Below are positions 7,956-15,314 of a stretch of DNA of 24,915 nucleotides, one piece after another. The position numbers and the translations under genes are program-made. Position 1 is the stretch's first letter. Every line of letters starts with the position of its first letter. A model generated the notes under the pieces. The model worked only from the letters and a program-made list of their open reading frames with translations. It had not been told where the DNA came from and ran no database searches. The stretch is taken from NCBI GenBank assembly GCA_039933635.1, contig JBDTNQ010000066.1, positions 1 to 24,915 of the forward strand, given 5' to 3'. The stretch is from JBDTNQ01 sp039933635. GTDB taxonomy: Bacteria > Acidobacteriota > Vicinamibacteria > Vicinamibacterales > SCN-69-37.

Positions 7956-8153
7956 ATGACTCGCTTCGATGGTACAGCCGCCCGCCAGCTCGACCTGATC
8001 CCTGTAGCGGAGCCCACTACGCCGGTGAACCCGCGACCCGTCCGCCCCACGTTCCGGCTCCTGAAGCAGGACGTTTACAACGAACTCCTTCGTCGCCGGC
8101 GTCGCGCCCAGATGGCCGCACGTCATCTCCTCGATCACGGCGAGGCGGAGTAA
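7956..8153 (+). CDS. Small hypothetical protein, arginine-rich C-terminal half
   Basis: This is a 65-codon gene that I do not recognise. It is supported by an excellent ribosome-binding site (AGGAGG, 6 nt before the ATG) and by its isolated position between a divergent WYL regulator and a convergent dehydrogenase gene. The product has a proline-rich middle (PVAEPTTPVNPRPVRP) followed by a predicted amphipathic helix with five consecutive arginines (LLRRRRRAQMAARHLL). There is no signal peptide, membrane segment or cysteine. A small nucleic-acid-binding or regulatory protein would fit the charge, but this is speculation. It is followed by two hairpins that could terminate it. Confidence 0.6.
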   Translation: MTRFDGTAARQLDLIPVAEPTTPVNPRPVRPTFRLLKQDVYNELLRRRRRAQMAARHLLDHGEAE

Positions 8154-8161
8154 CGCGGGTA

Positions 8162-8182
8162 CCCTGGACTTGAGCTCCAGGG
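8162..8182. terminator. Hairpin between convergent genes, member of the palindrome family
   Basis: CCCTGGA (7) - CTTGAGC loop - TCCAGGG (7) follows the small gene and precedes the convergent glutamate dehydrogenase stop. It has no T-run. Its sequence resembles the left palindrome of the element at 13581, which begins CCCTGGACCTGA, so it may be a diverged repeat copy reused as a bidirectional terminator. Confidence 0.45.
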
Positions 8183-8193
8183 CTCGGACTCCA

Positions 8194-8211
8194 TTCAGCG
8201 CCAGCGCTGAA
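8194..8211. terminator. Second hairpin between convergent genes
   Basis: TTCAGCGC-CA-GCGCTGAA is a perfect 8-bp inverted repeat located 9 nt from the glutamate dehydrogenase stop codon. Its position between two converging genes suggests bidirectional termination, although no T-run is present. Confidence 0.45.
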
Positions 8212-8220
8212 ATGACTGCC

Positions 8221-9636
8221 TTACGGAAACACCCCGAGGTCGAGATACGAACGCGCGATCTTGTCAATCGCGGTTCGAAACGCCGCTGCGCGTAAGTCCC
8301 CCAGTCCAGGGTTCTGCTTGTAGGCGTCCCGAATCGCGTGGTACGCCTCGACCATGGTTTCCTCCAGTCCGGAGTTGACGATGTCCTGCTCGTCGGAGCC
8401 GTGGATCAACGATTTCCGTTCGTCCTCAGCCAACGTCTTGCCCGTGAGCCGTTCGAGCGCCCGCACGAAGCGAGCCTCATCCGCTTCCTCGAGGCGCTTT
8501 TCGAGGCGGCCGAAACGGACGTGTGACAGGTTTTTCAGCCACTCGAAATACGAGACCGTGACCCCGCCGGCGTTCGCGTAGACGTCGGGGATCACAAGCA
8601 GCCCGCGGTCCCGAAAAATCTGCTCCGCATCCGGCGTCGTGGGGCCGTTGGCGCCTTCGAGGATGATGCGCGCCTTGATGCGAGGCGCGTTCTCGGACGT
8701 GAGGACGTTCTCGAGCGCGGCAGGAATGAGGATGTCGGCGTCGAGTTCCAGGGCTGACGATGACGGAATGATCTCCCGGGCGCCCCCGAAGCCAAGGATC
8801 GATCCTCGCCCCTTCTGATGCGCCGCAACGGCGTCGGGATCCAGCCCGTTGGGGTTGGCAATCGCGCCGTCGTACTCGGCGATGGCGACGATCACCGCAC
8901 CGCCTTCGTGGCAGAACTTGGCGGCATGAAACCCGACGTTCCCGAAGCCCTGCACGATGATCCGCTTGCCCTCGAGTCCGGCCGTCAGACCGAGCGCCAT
9001 CATGTCCTCGGACACACTGCAGGCCTCACGCAACGCGAAGAACAGACCGCGCCCAGTGGCTTCCTTCCGCCCGCGCACGCCGCCTTCGGCAATGGGTTTG
9101 CCGGTGACGCACCCGAGTCCATCGAGGGCGCCCGGATTGCTCGCGAGGTACGTGTCCATGATCCACGCCATCTCCCGTTCGCTCGTGCCGTAGTCGGGCG
9201 CGGGCACGTCCGTTCCCGGTCCGATGAAGTTCTTGCGAATCAGCTCGTGCGTGTACCGGCGCGTGATGCGCTCGAGCTCTTCGACCGTGTATTTCTTCGG
9301 ATCGATCTGCACGGCCCCCTTCGCACCGCCAAAAGGCAGGTCGACGATGGCGCACTTGTAGGTCATGAGCGCGGCGAGTGCCTTGACCTCCTCCTCGTCG
9401 ACGAACGGCGCATACCGGATGCCGCCCTTGGTCGGGAGCTTGTGCTGGCTGTGCTCGACGCGCCACGCGTTGATGGATTCGAATGTCCCGTCGGACCGCC
9501 TGAACGGAAAGGAGAGCCGGTACACGCTGTTGCAGGCCTTGATGACGTCAAGCAGACCCTGGGGGTACGGCGTGCCCGCGGCCGCCCTGTCAAAATAGTG
9601 GTTGACGAAGTCGAACATGCTGCCGGACTGCGACAT
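8221..9636 (-). CDS. Glutamate dehydrogenase (Glu/Leu/Phe/Val dehydrogenase family)
   Basis: This enzyme catalyses reversible oxidative deamination of glutamate to 2-oxoglutarate and ammonia with NAD(P). The 471-residue product has the family lysines in the expected spacing: Lys70 (PTKGGIRYAP), Lys94 (YKCAIVDLPFGG) and catalytic Lys106 (GGAKG), with the active-site Asp in PAPDYGTSE near 148. The Rossmann dinucleotide motif GFGNVG is at 230-235, and the C-terminal half keeps NAGGVTVSYFEW. The spacing matches hexameric glutamate dehydrogenases. The co-substrate preference (NAD versus NADP) cannot be read with confidence. The ATG at 9636 is preceded by AGAGGA at 6 nt. It appears monocistronic. 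Confidence 0.92.
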   Translation of the reverse strand: MSQSGSMFDFVNHYFDRAAAGTPYPQGLLDVIKACNSVYRLSFPFRRSDGTFESINAWRVEHSQHKLPTKGGIRYAPFVDEEEVKALAALMTYKCAIVDLPFGGAKGAVQIDPKKYTVEELERITRRYTHELIRKNFIGPGTDVPAPDYGTSEREMAWIMDTYLASNPGALDGLGCVTGKPIAEGGVRGRKEATGRGLFFALREACSVSEDMMALGLTAGLEGKRIIVQGFGNVGFHAAKFCHEGGAVIVAIAEYDGAIANPNGLDPDAVAAHQKGRGSILGFGGAREIIPSSSALELDADILIPAALENVLTSENAPRIKARIILEGANGPTTPDAEQIFRDRGLLVIPDVYANAGGVTVSYFEWLKNLSHVRFGRLEKRLEEADEARFVRALERLTGKTLAEDERKSLIHGSDEQDIVNSGLEETMVEAYHAIRDAYKQNPGLGDLRAAAFRTAIDKIARSYLDLGVFP

Positions 9637-9652
9637 GCGGAATCCTCTCGTG

Positions 9653-9698
9653 ACGCGGACGCGTGTATTCCGTATTCTCTATCACTCACGCGGACGCG
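9653..9698. promoter_or_regulatory. Pair of 11-bp direct repeats in the glutamate dehydrogenase upstream region
   Basis: ACGCGGACGCG occurs at 9653-9663 and again at 9688-9698, with starts 35 bp apart, in the 99-bp divergent gap between the dehydrogenase and the esterase remnant. Between them is the AT-richer stretch TATTCCGTATTC. Two identical sites flanking a likely promoter look like an operator pair, but no known regulator motif is recognised. Confidence 0.35.
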
Positions 9699-9735
9699 CC
9701 GAATCGAACCGCCGGGTCCTGGAGGACTGACGACC

Positions 9736-9981
9736 ATGCGCCGCTCCACACTGCTCGTTACCGCTGCGCCGCTGGCGCTCGCCGCGCGTCCAGCGCTGAC
9801 GCAAACGCCGGGTCTCCTCGCGCAGGTGGCGGCCGGACCGGTCTATCGCCTGCTTGGCGCGCGCGATCTCGGGTTCAATCTCCACACGGGACCACACACG
9901 GCAACGCCAGCGGCATGGGCGACGTTCGTTGACGTCCTCGCGCGATACTTTCCATCAAACACGCTGGCCGCCGCACGATGA
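9736..9981 (+). pseudogene. Remnant of a secreted alpha/beta-hydrolase esterase (signal peptide joined to C-terminal tail)
   Basis: An 81-codon frame opens at 9736 with GGAGG upstream (10-nt spacing) and begins with a signal-peptide-like run, MRRSTLLVTAAPLALAARPA. After only about ten further residues it reads AAGPVYRLLGARDLGFN and then TGPHTATPAAWATFVDVL. This pattern resembles the extreme C-terminus of secreted acetyl-xylan / glucuronoyl esterase-like proteins (family knowledge from memory: ...PVYRLLG..gLG...GgH..tp.DW..fLdFa). The nucleophile elbow GXSXG and the whole catalytic core are absent. I read it as a gene that lost its middle by an internal deletion. The alternative is a genuine small exported protein. 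It ends 4 nt before the aroA start, so its translation may be coupled to aroA. Confidence 0.5.
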
Positions 9982-9985
9982 CACG

Positions 9986-11287
9986 ATGCCGTTGATTCCC
10001 GCGCGACCGATTGACATTCCGAGGCTGCTGACCCCGCCACGCATGACGTGGCAGGTGCCCGGCTCGAAGAGCATCACCAACCGCGCGCTGGTACTGGCCG
10101 CGTTGGCCGACGGCGAGAGCACGCTCACCGGTGTGCTCGAGAGCGACGACACACGTCACATGCGCGTGGCGCTCGAGGCCCTGGGGATCGAGATTCGCAG
10201 TGTCGACGCCACGACCTGGACCGTGCGCGGCGGCCGATCGCGCCTCCGCGCGCCCGCATCACCGCTGTTCATTGGCAACAGCGGGACATCGGTCCGATTT
10301 CTCACGGCCCTCGCGACCCTTGTGCCCGGCGCCGTGACCCTCGTCGGCGATGCGGCGATGGCCCATCGTCCGATTGCGGATCTCGTCGACGGACTGCGTC
10401 AACTTGGCGTGCAGGTGGAGTGTGAGAGTGGCTGCCCGCCGCTCACGGTGCATGGCGGTACGCTGCGCGGCGGTGTGACCCGCATGCGCGGCGATCGATC
10501 GAGTCAGTACTTTTCAGCGTTGCTGCTGGCGGGCGCGCTTGCCGAATCGCCGATCACGGTGGAGACCGAGGGGAGGCTGGTCAGCCGGCCCTACGTCGAG
10601 ATCACCCGCCGCATGGTCGAAGCGTTCGGCGGACGTATCGACGCTGACGAGTCTTCATTCGAAGTGCGCCCGGTCGCGACCTACCGGGCCCGGGCCTACG
10701 CGATCGAGCCGGACGCCTCGTCGGCGAGCTATCCGTTTGCGATTGCCGCCGCGACGCGCGGCGTCATCACGGTGCTGGGTCTCGGCACCTCAGCGCTGCA
10801 GGGCGACTACGCCTTTACGGACGTGCTGGCGCAACTGGGTGCCGACGTTAGCGCGACGGCGGGCGGCACTCGGATCGCGGGCCGGGACATCGTCGGAATT
10901 GATGTGGACATGCATGACATCTCCGACACGGTCATGACGCTGGCCGCCATTGCGCCGTTGGCGTCTGGCCCGACGCACATTCGCAACATTGCCAACATCC
11001 GCATCAAAGAAACAGATCGGCTCGCGGCCATTGCGATCGAACTGAAGAAACTCGGGCAGGGGGTGACGGAGGGCCCGGACTCCATCGTCATCGAGCCGCG
11101 TCCCATCGTGCCCGCACTCGTCCACTGCTACGGCGATCACCGCATGGCGATGAGCTTCACCGTCCTCGGCCTGGCGGCCGGCGGCGTGCGGATTGAGGAT
11201 CCCGCGTGTGTGGCCAAGACGTATCCGGGTTTCTGGGATGACGTCCGGGCGTGCTGCGCCAGCGCTGGGCAACCTGTCGATTGGTAG
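9986..11287 (+). CDS. aroA: 3-phosphoshikimate 1-carboxyvinyltransferase (EPSP synthase)
   Basis: This is the sixth step of the shikimate pathway: shikimate-3-phosphate plus phosphoenolpyruvate gives EPSP. The 433-residue product has the full family length and all signatures: PGSKSITNRAL at 25-35 with the substrate-binding Lys28, FIGNSGTSVRFLTA at about 95-108, AMAHRPI at 124-130, SSQYFSALLLAG at about 172-183, a KETDRL segment and GDHRMAMSF. The glycine in NSGT that classically contacts phosphoenolpyruvate is present. The ATG at 9986 is chosen because the family N-terminus begins shortly after it; upstream sequence in this frame has no homology. The start lies 4 nt beyond the stop of the esterase remnant, and no clear independent Shine-Dalgarno sequence is seen, consistent with coupling to that frame. 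Confidence 0.96.
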   Translation: MPLIPARPIDIPRLLTPPRMTWQVPGSKSITNRALVLAALADGESTLTGVLESDDTRHMRVALEALGIEIRSVDATTWTVRGGRSRLRAPASPLFIGNSGTSVRFLTALATLVPGAVTLVGDAAMAHRPIADLVDGLRQLGVQVECESGCPPLTVHGGTLRGGVTRMRGDRSSQYFSALLLAGALAESPITVETEGRLVSRPYVEITRRMVEAFGGRIDADESSFEVRPVATYRARAYAIEPDASSASYPFAIAAATRGVITVLGLGTSALQGDYAFTDVLAQLGADVSATAGGTRIAGRDIVGIDVDMHDISDTVMTLAAIAPLASGPTHIRNIANIRIKETDRLAAIAIELKKLGQGVTEGPDSIVIEPRPIVPALVHCYGDHRMAMSFTVLGLAAGGVRIEDPACVAKTYPGFWDDVRACCASAGQPVDW

Positions 11288-11344
11288 CACCGGGAGTCTT
11301 GAGACTCCCGGTGTCACGAAACCGGGTTTCTTAAGACTCCCGGT
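11288..11344. terminator. Tandem hairpins between converging aroA and the acyl-activating fusion gene
   Basis: The first hairpin (11288-11313) is perfect: CACCGGGAGTC - TTGA - GACTCCCGGTG, beginning immediately after the aroA stop. A second, imperfect copy (11321-11344, ACCGGGTTTC - TTAA - GACTCCCGGT) follows, and its loop supplies the TAA stop of the opposing gene. The location indicates a bidirectional terminator. The duplicated structure also looks like a repeat element. No T-run is present. Confidence 0.65.
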
Positions 11345-14096
11345 GTCTGGACGCGCGGTGTCTGGATGCGACCGCCTGCTGGATGGCGATCGTGCCGCGG
11401 TCGTGGTCGCCGGCGGCGATAGTTAGCAGCTCGCCGAAGTCCAGCCGAACGGCAACTCGGCGCCAGGGCAGCAGGACGCGCCAGGCCGGTCCTCGACCCC
11501 GAGGCCATACCGTCTCCATACCATCGAGCGCGGTTGGCACGACGGGCACGCCGAGCTCCGACGCGAGGATCGCGGCGCCCTTGCGGAACGGTCGCATCTG
11601 GCCGTCAATCGTGCGCTCGCCCTCGGGAAACAGCACCAGGATCTTGCCCGCGCGCAATCCATCGGCGGCGGCCTGCATGGCGTTCATCAGGTGCGCGTCG
11701 GGATCGACCGGGACGATGTTGAACGCGCGCGCGAGGGCTCTCCTCGACGGCGTCTGAAAATATTCGGCCGCGCCGACGAAGAAAACGTGCCGAAAGTGCC
11801 TGAAGGGCAGACTGCCCGCGACCAGGAACCCGTCGAGGTACGACTGGTGATTGGGTGTGACGATGAAGGCACCGCTGGCGGGAAGGCGCGCGCGACCAGT
11901 GACCTGCAGCTTCACGCCGGCGCGCCCGATCAGCATCACGATCTGCAGAAGGGCATAGATGAGCGGCGCTCGCAGCCAGGCGCGCCGCGTCAGGTCGTCG
12001 ACGACCACGCTCTCTGGACGCGCTGCCAGCATCGTCGTCCACGTCACGGGGGAGTCGGGCGATGGAGTACCGCCGGGATTGGGCCGCGCCGCGGCTACCG
12101 CATCGAAGAGTTGCCGCACCGTAAAGATCGTGGCGCGCGTCTCGGGCGCTACCGCGGCGCCTTGCGCGCGCTCGAGCGCGGCCAGCACCTCCACGCGCTC
12201 GAGTGAATCGAGGTGCAGGTCGAGTTCCAGGTTGTCATCTGGATGAACCGGGCGCCCGAGTCGTGTCGTCAGCAGCGTCGCCAGCGTCCGCTGCGGCTCG
12301 CGCGCCAGCCACGCGTCTTCCTCCGGTGTCGCCGTTCGCGACTCCGTCGGGGCCAGCGCCCGCGCGCGATGTTGACGTTCGATTTCGCCTCGTCTGAGCT
12401 TTCCCGTGCTGGTGCGGGGCAGCGCATCTCGAGAGATGTCGTACCCCAGAATTCGCTTGTGCGGCGGCAGGCCGACCGACAGCTCCTCCAGTTCGAAGCG
12501 AATCAACTCGCGGACGTTCACGGCCCCACGTGCGCGCAATGCCGCGTCGTCAGGTACGACGATCGCGTGCAGCCGTTCGGCCGACGGCGCTGACTCGTCC
12601 GTGAGCCCCATCACGCACAGTTCGCGCACGAAGGCCGACCGCTGGTAGTGCGCCTCGATCTCCTCGGGGTACAGATTCTTGCCGGAGCTGAGGACGATGA
12701 CGTCCTTCTTGCGTCCGGTGATGTAGACGCGACCGTCGCGATCGATCCGGCCAAGGTCGCCGGTGCGCAGCCATGCGCCGTCAAAAGCCTCGGCCGTCGC
12801 CTCTGGACGATTGAAGTAGCCATGCATGACGATCGGCCCGCGGATCAGGATTTCGCCTTCATCCCGCCGGTCGCCGCTGAGTTCAGGTTCTGGTGCGATG
12901 CGCACCTCGACGCCCGGCAGAGGCTGCCCGACGGACGCCGTGAATCGATCGCCGGGCCGCATCACCGTCGCGGCGCCGGATGTTTCCGTGAGGCCGTAGC
13001 CGTTGAGAATCGTCAGCCCCAGCCCGTACAGGTCCTCGAGAATCCCGGGATCGAATCGCGAGCCGCCGGTGATGAGCATGCGCATTCGCGTTCCCAGCGC
13101 GCGATGCACGCGACGAAACACCACGCGCCCGGGATTCAGCCCGACCAGGTCCCGCACTCGTCGATTGAGCGCGATGAGACCGCGCGCCACACGTCGGCCG
13201 ATGCTGCCGCGCTGCTCGATGTCGCCCATCACGCGCTGATGGATCAGATAGAAGAACTGCGGCACGCAGGCGAACACCGTGATGCCGTGTGCCTCGAGCG
13301 CCTCGAGGAGGGTGGCCGAGTTCACGGTCTCGAGAAACACGACTCGTGATCCCGCTGACAGCGGCAGCAGCAGGTTGGCCATCTGCGCGAGGGCGTGAAA
13401 CAACGGAAGCACGCCCAGGACCGCGTCGCTGTCCGTGACGTGGATCACCGCGAGCGCGGCGGCGCGTTCGGCCTCGAGATTGCCGTGCGTGAGCACGACG
13501 CCCTTCGGATCGGCGGTCGTGCCGGACGTGTACAGGATCGCGGCTGGGTCGTCGTTGGTGACAGTCGTCGGGCCATCGTCATGCCCTGGACCTGAAGGTC
13601 CAGGACTCCACAAACTGTCGTCGGAAGGCCGCGGGCTCCGCAAACCGTCGCCAGAAGCCGTGGAGCCCCGGACCTTCAGGTCCGGGGCATCGACATCGAG
13701 CGGCAGCGAGACAACCGTCACGCCGGCGGACGCCGCGGCTTCGCGTGCCACGGGCTCGAGCCGTACGGATGTGAACAGCACGCGCGCGCCCGCATCGGCG
13801 ACGATCGTGGCGACCTGTGACGAGGCGTAGGCCGTATCGAGTGGCACGGCCACGGCGCCAATGCGCAGAGTGCCGAGGTAGGCGGCAATCCAATGCGGAT
13901 CGTTGGCGGCGAGAATCGCGACCCGGTCACCCCGCCGGACGCCGTGGGTATGCAGCCAGGCAGCATATTCGCCGGCCAGGCGGACAAGGTCCGAGTACGA
14001 CGTCGTGACCACGCCGGACTCGCCGCTCATGATGACGGCGGGATGGTGCGGGAATCGCGCGGCCGCTTCCGCAATGCGATCGCAGAAATTGGGCAT
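11331..14096 (-). CDS. Fusion protein: AMP-dependent acyl-activating enzyme + acyl-carrier domain + PlsC-type acyltransferase
   Basis: This 921-residue protein has three parts. Residues about 1-575 are an acyl-CoA/ACP synthetase of the ANL family, with AMP motif ILYTSGTTADPKGV at 187-200, NGYGLTETSG at about 365-374, WLRTGDLGRID and the terminal catalytic-lysine region TSTGKLRR. Residues about 595-670 are a carrier domain with a phosphopantetheine serine at about 631 (LHLDSLERVE). Residues about 700-921 are a 1-acylglycerol-phosphate acyltransferase-like domain with HX4D in NHQSYLD (750-755) and FPEGERT (823-829). The likely role is to activate a fatty acid, hold it on the carrier and transfer it to a lysophospholipid or similar acceptor. 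This is the same logic as E. coli Aas but in a different domain order. The ATG at 14096 is preferred because the N-terminus PNFCDRIAEAAARFP fits the family; an ATG at 14159 would run through the promoter region. Residues about 137-174 are encoded by a repeat element. Confidence 0.88.
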   Translation of the reverse strand: MPNFCDRIAEAAARFPHHPAVIMSGESGVVTTSYSDLVRLAGEYAAWLHTHGVRRGDRVAILAANDPHWIAAYLGTLRIGAVAVPLDTAYASSQVATIVADAGARVLFTSVRLEPVAREAAASAGVTVVSLPLDVDAPDLKVRGSTASGDGLRSPRPSDDSLWSPGPSGPGHDDGPTTVTNDDPAAILYTSGTTADPKGVVLTHGNLEAERAAALAVIHVTDSDAVLGVLPLFHALAQMANLLLPLSAGSRVVFLETVNSATLLEALEAHGITVFACVPQFFYLIHQRVMGDIEQRGSIGRRVARGLIALNRRVRDLVGLNPGRVVFRRVHRALGTRMRMLITGGSRFDPGILEDLYGLGLTILNGYGLTETSGAATVMRPGDRFTASVGQPLPGVEVRIAPEPELSGDRRDEGEILIRGPIVMHGYFNRPEATAEAFDGAWLRTGDLGRIDRDGRVYITGRKKDVIVLSSGKNLYPEEIEAHYQRSAFVRELCVMGLTDESAPSAERLHAIVVPDDAALRARGAVNVRELIRFELEELSVGLPPHKRILGYDISRDALPRTSTGKLRRGEIERQHRARALAPTESRTATPEEDAWLAREPQRTLATLLTTRLGRPVHPDDNLELDLHLDSLERVEVLAALERAQGAAVAPETRATIFTVRQLFDAVAAARPNPGGTPSPDSPVTWTTMLAARPESVVVDDLTRRAWLRAPLIYALLQIVMLIGRAGVKLQVTGRARLPASGAFIVTPNHQSYLDGFLVAGSLPFRHFRHVFFVGAAEYFQTPSRRALARAFNIVPVDPDAHLMNAMQAAADGLRAGKILVLFPEGERTIDGQMRPFRKGAAILASELGVPVVPTALDGMETVWPRGRGPAWRVLLPWRRVAVRLDFGELLTIAAGDHDRGTIAIQQAVASRHRASRHRES
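13581..13690. repeat. 110-bp paired palindromic (BIME-like) element inside a coding gene
   Basis: The element is bounded by a 31-bp inverted repeat (13581-13611 against 13660-13690, 28 of 31 identical), each arm containing its own palindrome around GGACC-TGAA/TTCA-GGTCC. The left stem has a T-A pair where the right stem has C-G, a compensatory change. Between the arms is a degenerate direct repeat of about 29 bp (CTCCRCAAACYGTCG...). CATCG occurs at 13574-13578 and 13688-13692, exactly 114 bp apart, which would be a 38-codon in-frame insertion with a 5-bp target duplication. It encodes the low-complexity linker GSTASGDGLRSPRPSDDS in the fusion protein. Confidence 0.75.
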
Positions 14097-14111
14097 CGGC
14101 CGTCGCGGCGG

Positions 14112-14117
14112 ATTATA
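14112..14117 (-). promoter_or_regulatory. Possible -10 box (TATAAT) for the acyl-activating fusion gene
   Basis: The minus strand reads TATAAT 15 nt upstream of the chosen ATG at 14096, in the 82-bp divergent gap with the peroxiredoxin gene. No good -35 at 17 bp was found, and the resulting leader would be only a few nucleotides long, consistent with the absence of a Shine-Dalgarno sequence. Confidence 0.35.
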
Positions 14118-14178
14118 GGAGGTCTGGCGCTGATAGAATAGCCAGCCGGCACCCATCATCCTCGAGGAGTCTTTACAG

Positions 14179-14739
14179 ATGTCGAAGCTACTGCTCGTCT
14201 CCGCGCTCTCTGTGGCGCTTTCCGGCGGGCTCGCCGCGCAGGCGTCGGCTCAGGCGCCCACTCAGGCACCCGCTGAGCTGAAAGTGAAAGTGGGCGACAA
14301 AGCCCCTGAGTTCTCTCTGCCCGGCACCGACGGCAAGACGCACAAGCTCTCGGACTACAAGGGCAAGACCGTTGTCGTGGCCTGGTACCCGGCGGCCTTC
14401 ACGGGTGGGTGCACCGCTGAATGCCGTTCGATTCGCGATGCGTCGGACACGATCTCCAAGTACGACATCGTCTACTTCATGGCCAGCGTCGACACGCCGG
14501 AGAAGAACAAGGCCTTCGCAGATCAGGAAAAGGCAAACTTCCCGATGCTGTCGGATCCGACGCGCGAGACGGCGATGGCCTATGGCGTCGTGACCTCGCC
14601 CACGGGTGTCGCGAAGCGGTGGACGTTCTTCATCGGTCCAGACGGCAAGATCACGCACGTCGAAACCGTTGGCCACACCGCGGATGCCGGGACGTTCCTC
14701 GCGACCAAGCTGGCTGAGCTGAACGTCAAGAAGAAGTAG
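14179..14739 (+). CDS. Exported peroxiredoxin (PrxQ/BCP-like)
   Basis: This is a thiol peroxidase of the AhpC/TSA superfamily, 186 residues, with a cleavable Sec signal peptide (MSKLLLVSALSVALSGG, cleavage near ASAQA). It is therefore a periplasmic enzyme reducing peroxides. The fold markers are VGDKAPEFSLPGTDGK, the active-site segment WYPAAFTGGCTAECRSIRD and YGVVTSPTGVAKRWTFFIG. The peroxidatic cysteine is Cys78 in GGCT. A second cysteine follows at Cys82 (C-x3-C), one residue closer than the C-x4-C of classical PrxQ, and probably resolves the disulfide. GAGGAG lies 9 nt before the ATG at 14179. The stop overlaps the pdxH start by one base, so the two are translationally coupled. Confidence 0.93.
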   Translation: MSKLLLVSALSVALSGGLAAQASAQAPTQAPAELKVKVGDKAPEFSLPGTDGKTHKLSDYKGKTVVVAWYPAAFTGGCTAECRSIRDASDTISKYDIVYFMASVDTPEKNKAFADQEKANFPMLSDPTRETAMAYGVVTSPTGVAKRWTFFIGPDGKITHVETVGHTADAGTFLATKLAELNVKKK

Positions 14740-15314
14740 TGACCGACCCGATCGCGCGATACCAGGAGTGGTTCGCGGAAGCCGCGGCGCTCGGCGGAAC
14801 GGATCCCAAGGCGGCCTGCCTCTCGACAGTGGACGAACACGGACGTCCGTCGAGCCGCATGGTCCTGATCCAGTACGCTGACGCCCGCGGCTTCGCTTTC
14901 TTCACCAACCTCGGCAGCCGCAAGGCGCGTGAACTTGCGCAGAACCCCGCCGTGTCGCTCTGCCTGCATTGGCCCCTGCTCGAACGTCAAATCCGGATTG
15001 ATGGTCATGCGCAGCCGGTCAGCGCGGACGAAGCCGACACCTACTTTGCGCGGCGACCGCGTGAGAGCCAGATCGGCGCGTGGGCCTCGCGGCAGAGCGA
15101 ACAGCTACCGTCGCGTGACGTGCTCGAGGCGCGCGTCGAGGACATCGCGCGGCGTTTCGAGGGTCAGCCGGTGCCGCGTCCGCCGTTCTGGTCCGGCTAC
15201 CTTGCGGTCCCGGACGTGATCGAGTTCTGGACGGGTGTGCCTGGTCGGCTGCATCATCGCGAGCTGTTCCGCCGCGATGGGGCGTCGTGGCGCGGAACCC
15301 TGCTGTACCCATGA
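14739..15314 (+). CDS. pdxH: Pyridoxamine 5'-phosphate oxidase
   Basis: This FMN-dependent enzyme makes pyridoxal 5'-phosphate from pyridoxine or pyridoxamine phosphate. The 191-residue product matches the family from end to end: SSRMVLIQYADARGFAFFTN and SRKARELAQNP (FMN binding), ERQIRIDGHAQPVS, YFARRPRESQIGAWAS, and the C-terminal WSGYLAVPDVIEFWTG and GRLHHRELFRR, which carry the substrate-binding arginines. The start is the GTG at 14739, whose first base is the last base of the peroxiredoxin stop. This one-base overlap and the absence of any other suitable start support it. The stop overlaps the start of the next gene (ATGA). The protein is slightly shorter than E. coli PdxH (218 residues) but lacks nothing essential. 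Confidence 0.94.
   Translation: MTDPIARYQEWFAEAAALGGTDPKAACLSTVDEHGRPSSRMVLIQYADARGFAFFTNLGSRKARELAQNPAVSLCLHWPLLERQIRIDGHAQPVSADEADTYFARRPRESQIGAWASRQSEQLPSRDVLEARVEDIARRFEGQPVPRPPFWSGYLAVPDVIEFWTGVPGRLHHRELFRRDGASWRGTLLYP

Noticed and set aside
6801..8153. WYL regulator as a marker of a phage-defence island
   Set aside because: WYL proteins often accompany defence systems, but the neighbours here (DUF5916, a small basic protein, glutamate dehydrogenase) show no nuclease, methylase or helicase, so no defence role is supported.
8818..9735. Upstream extension of the plus-strand frame that contains the esterase remnant
   Set aside because: This part runs antisense through the well-supported glutamate dehydrogenase. 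Only the section from the ATG at 9736, with its own ribosome-binding site and signal peptide, is credible.
13581..13690. CRISPR array or classical insertion sequence at the repeat element
   Set aside because: There are only two inverted arms and one degenerate internal direct repeat, no regular spacers and no transposase frame, so a REP/MITE-like element explains it better.
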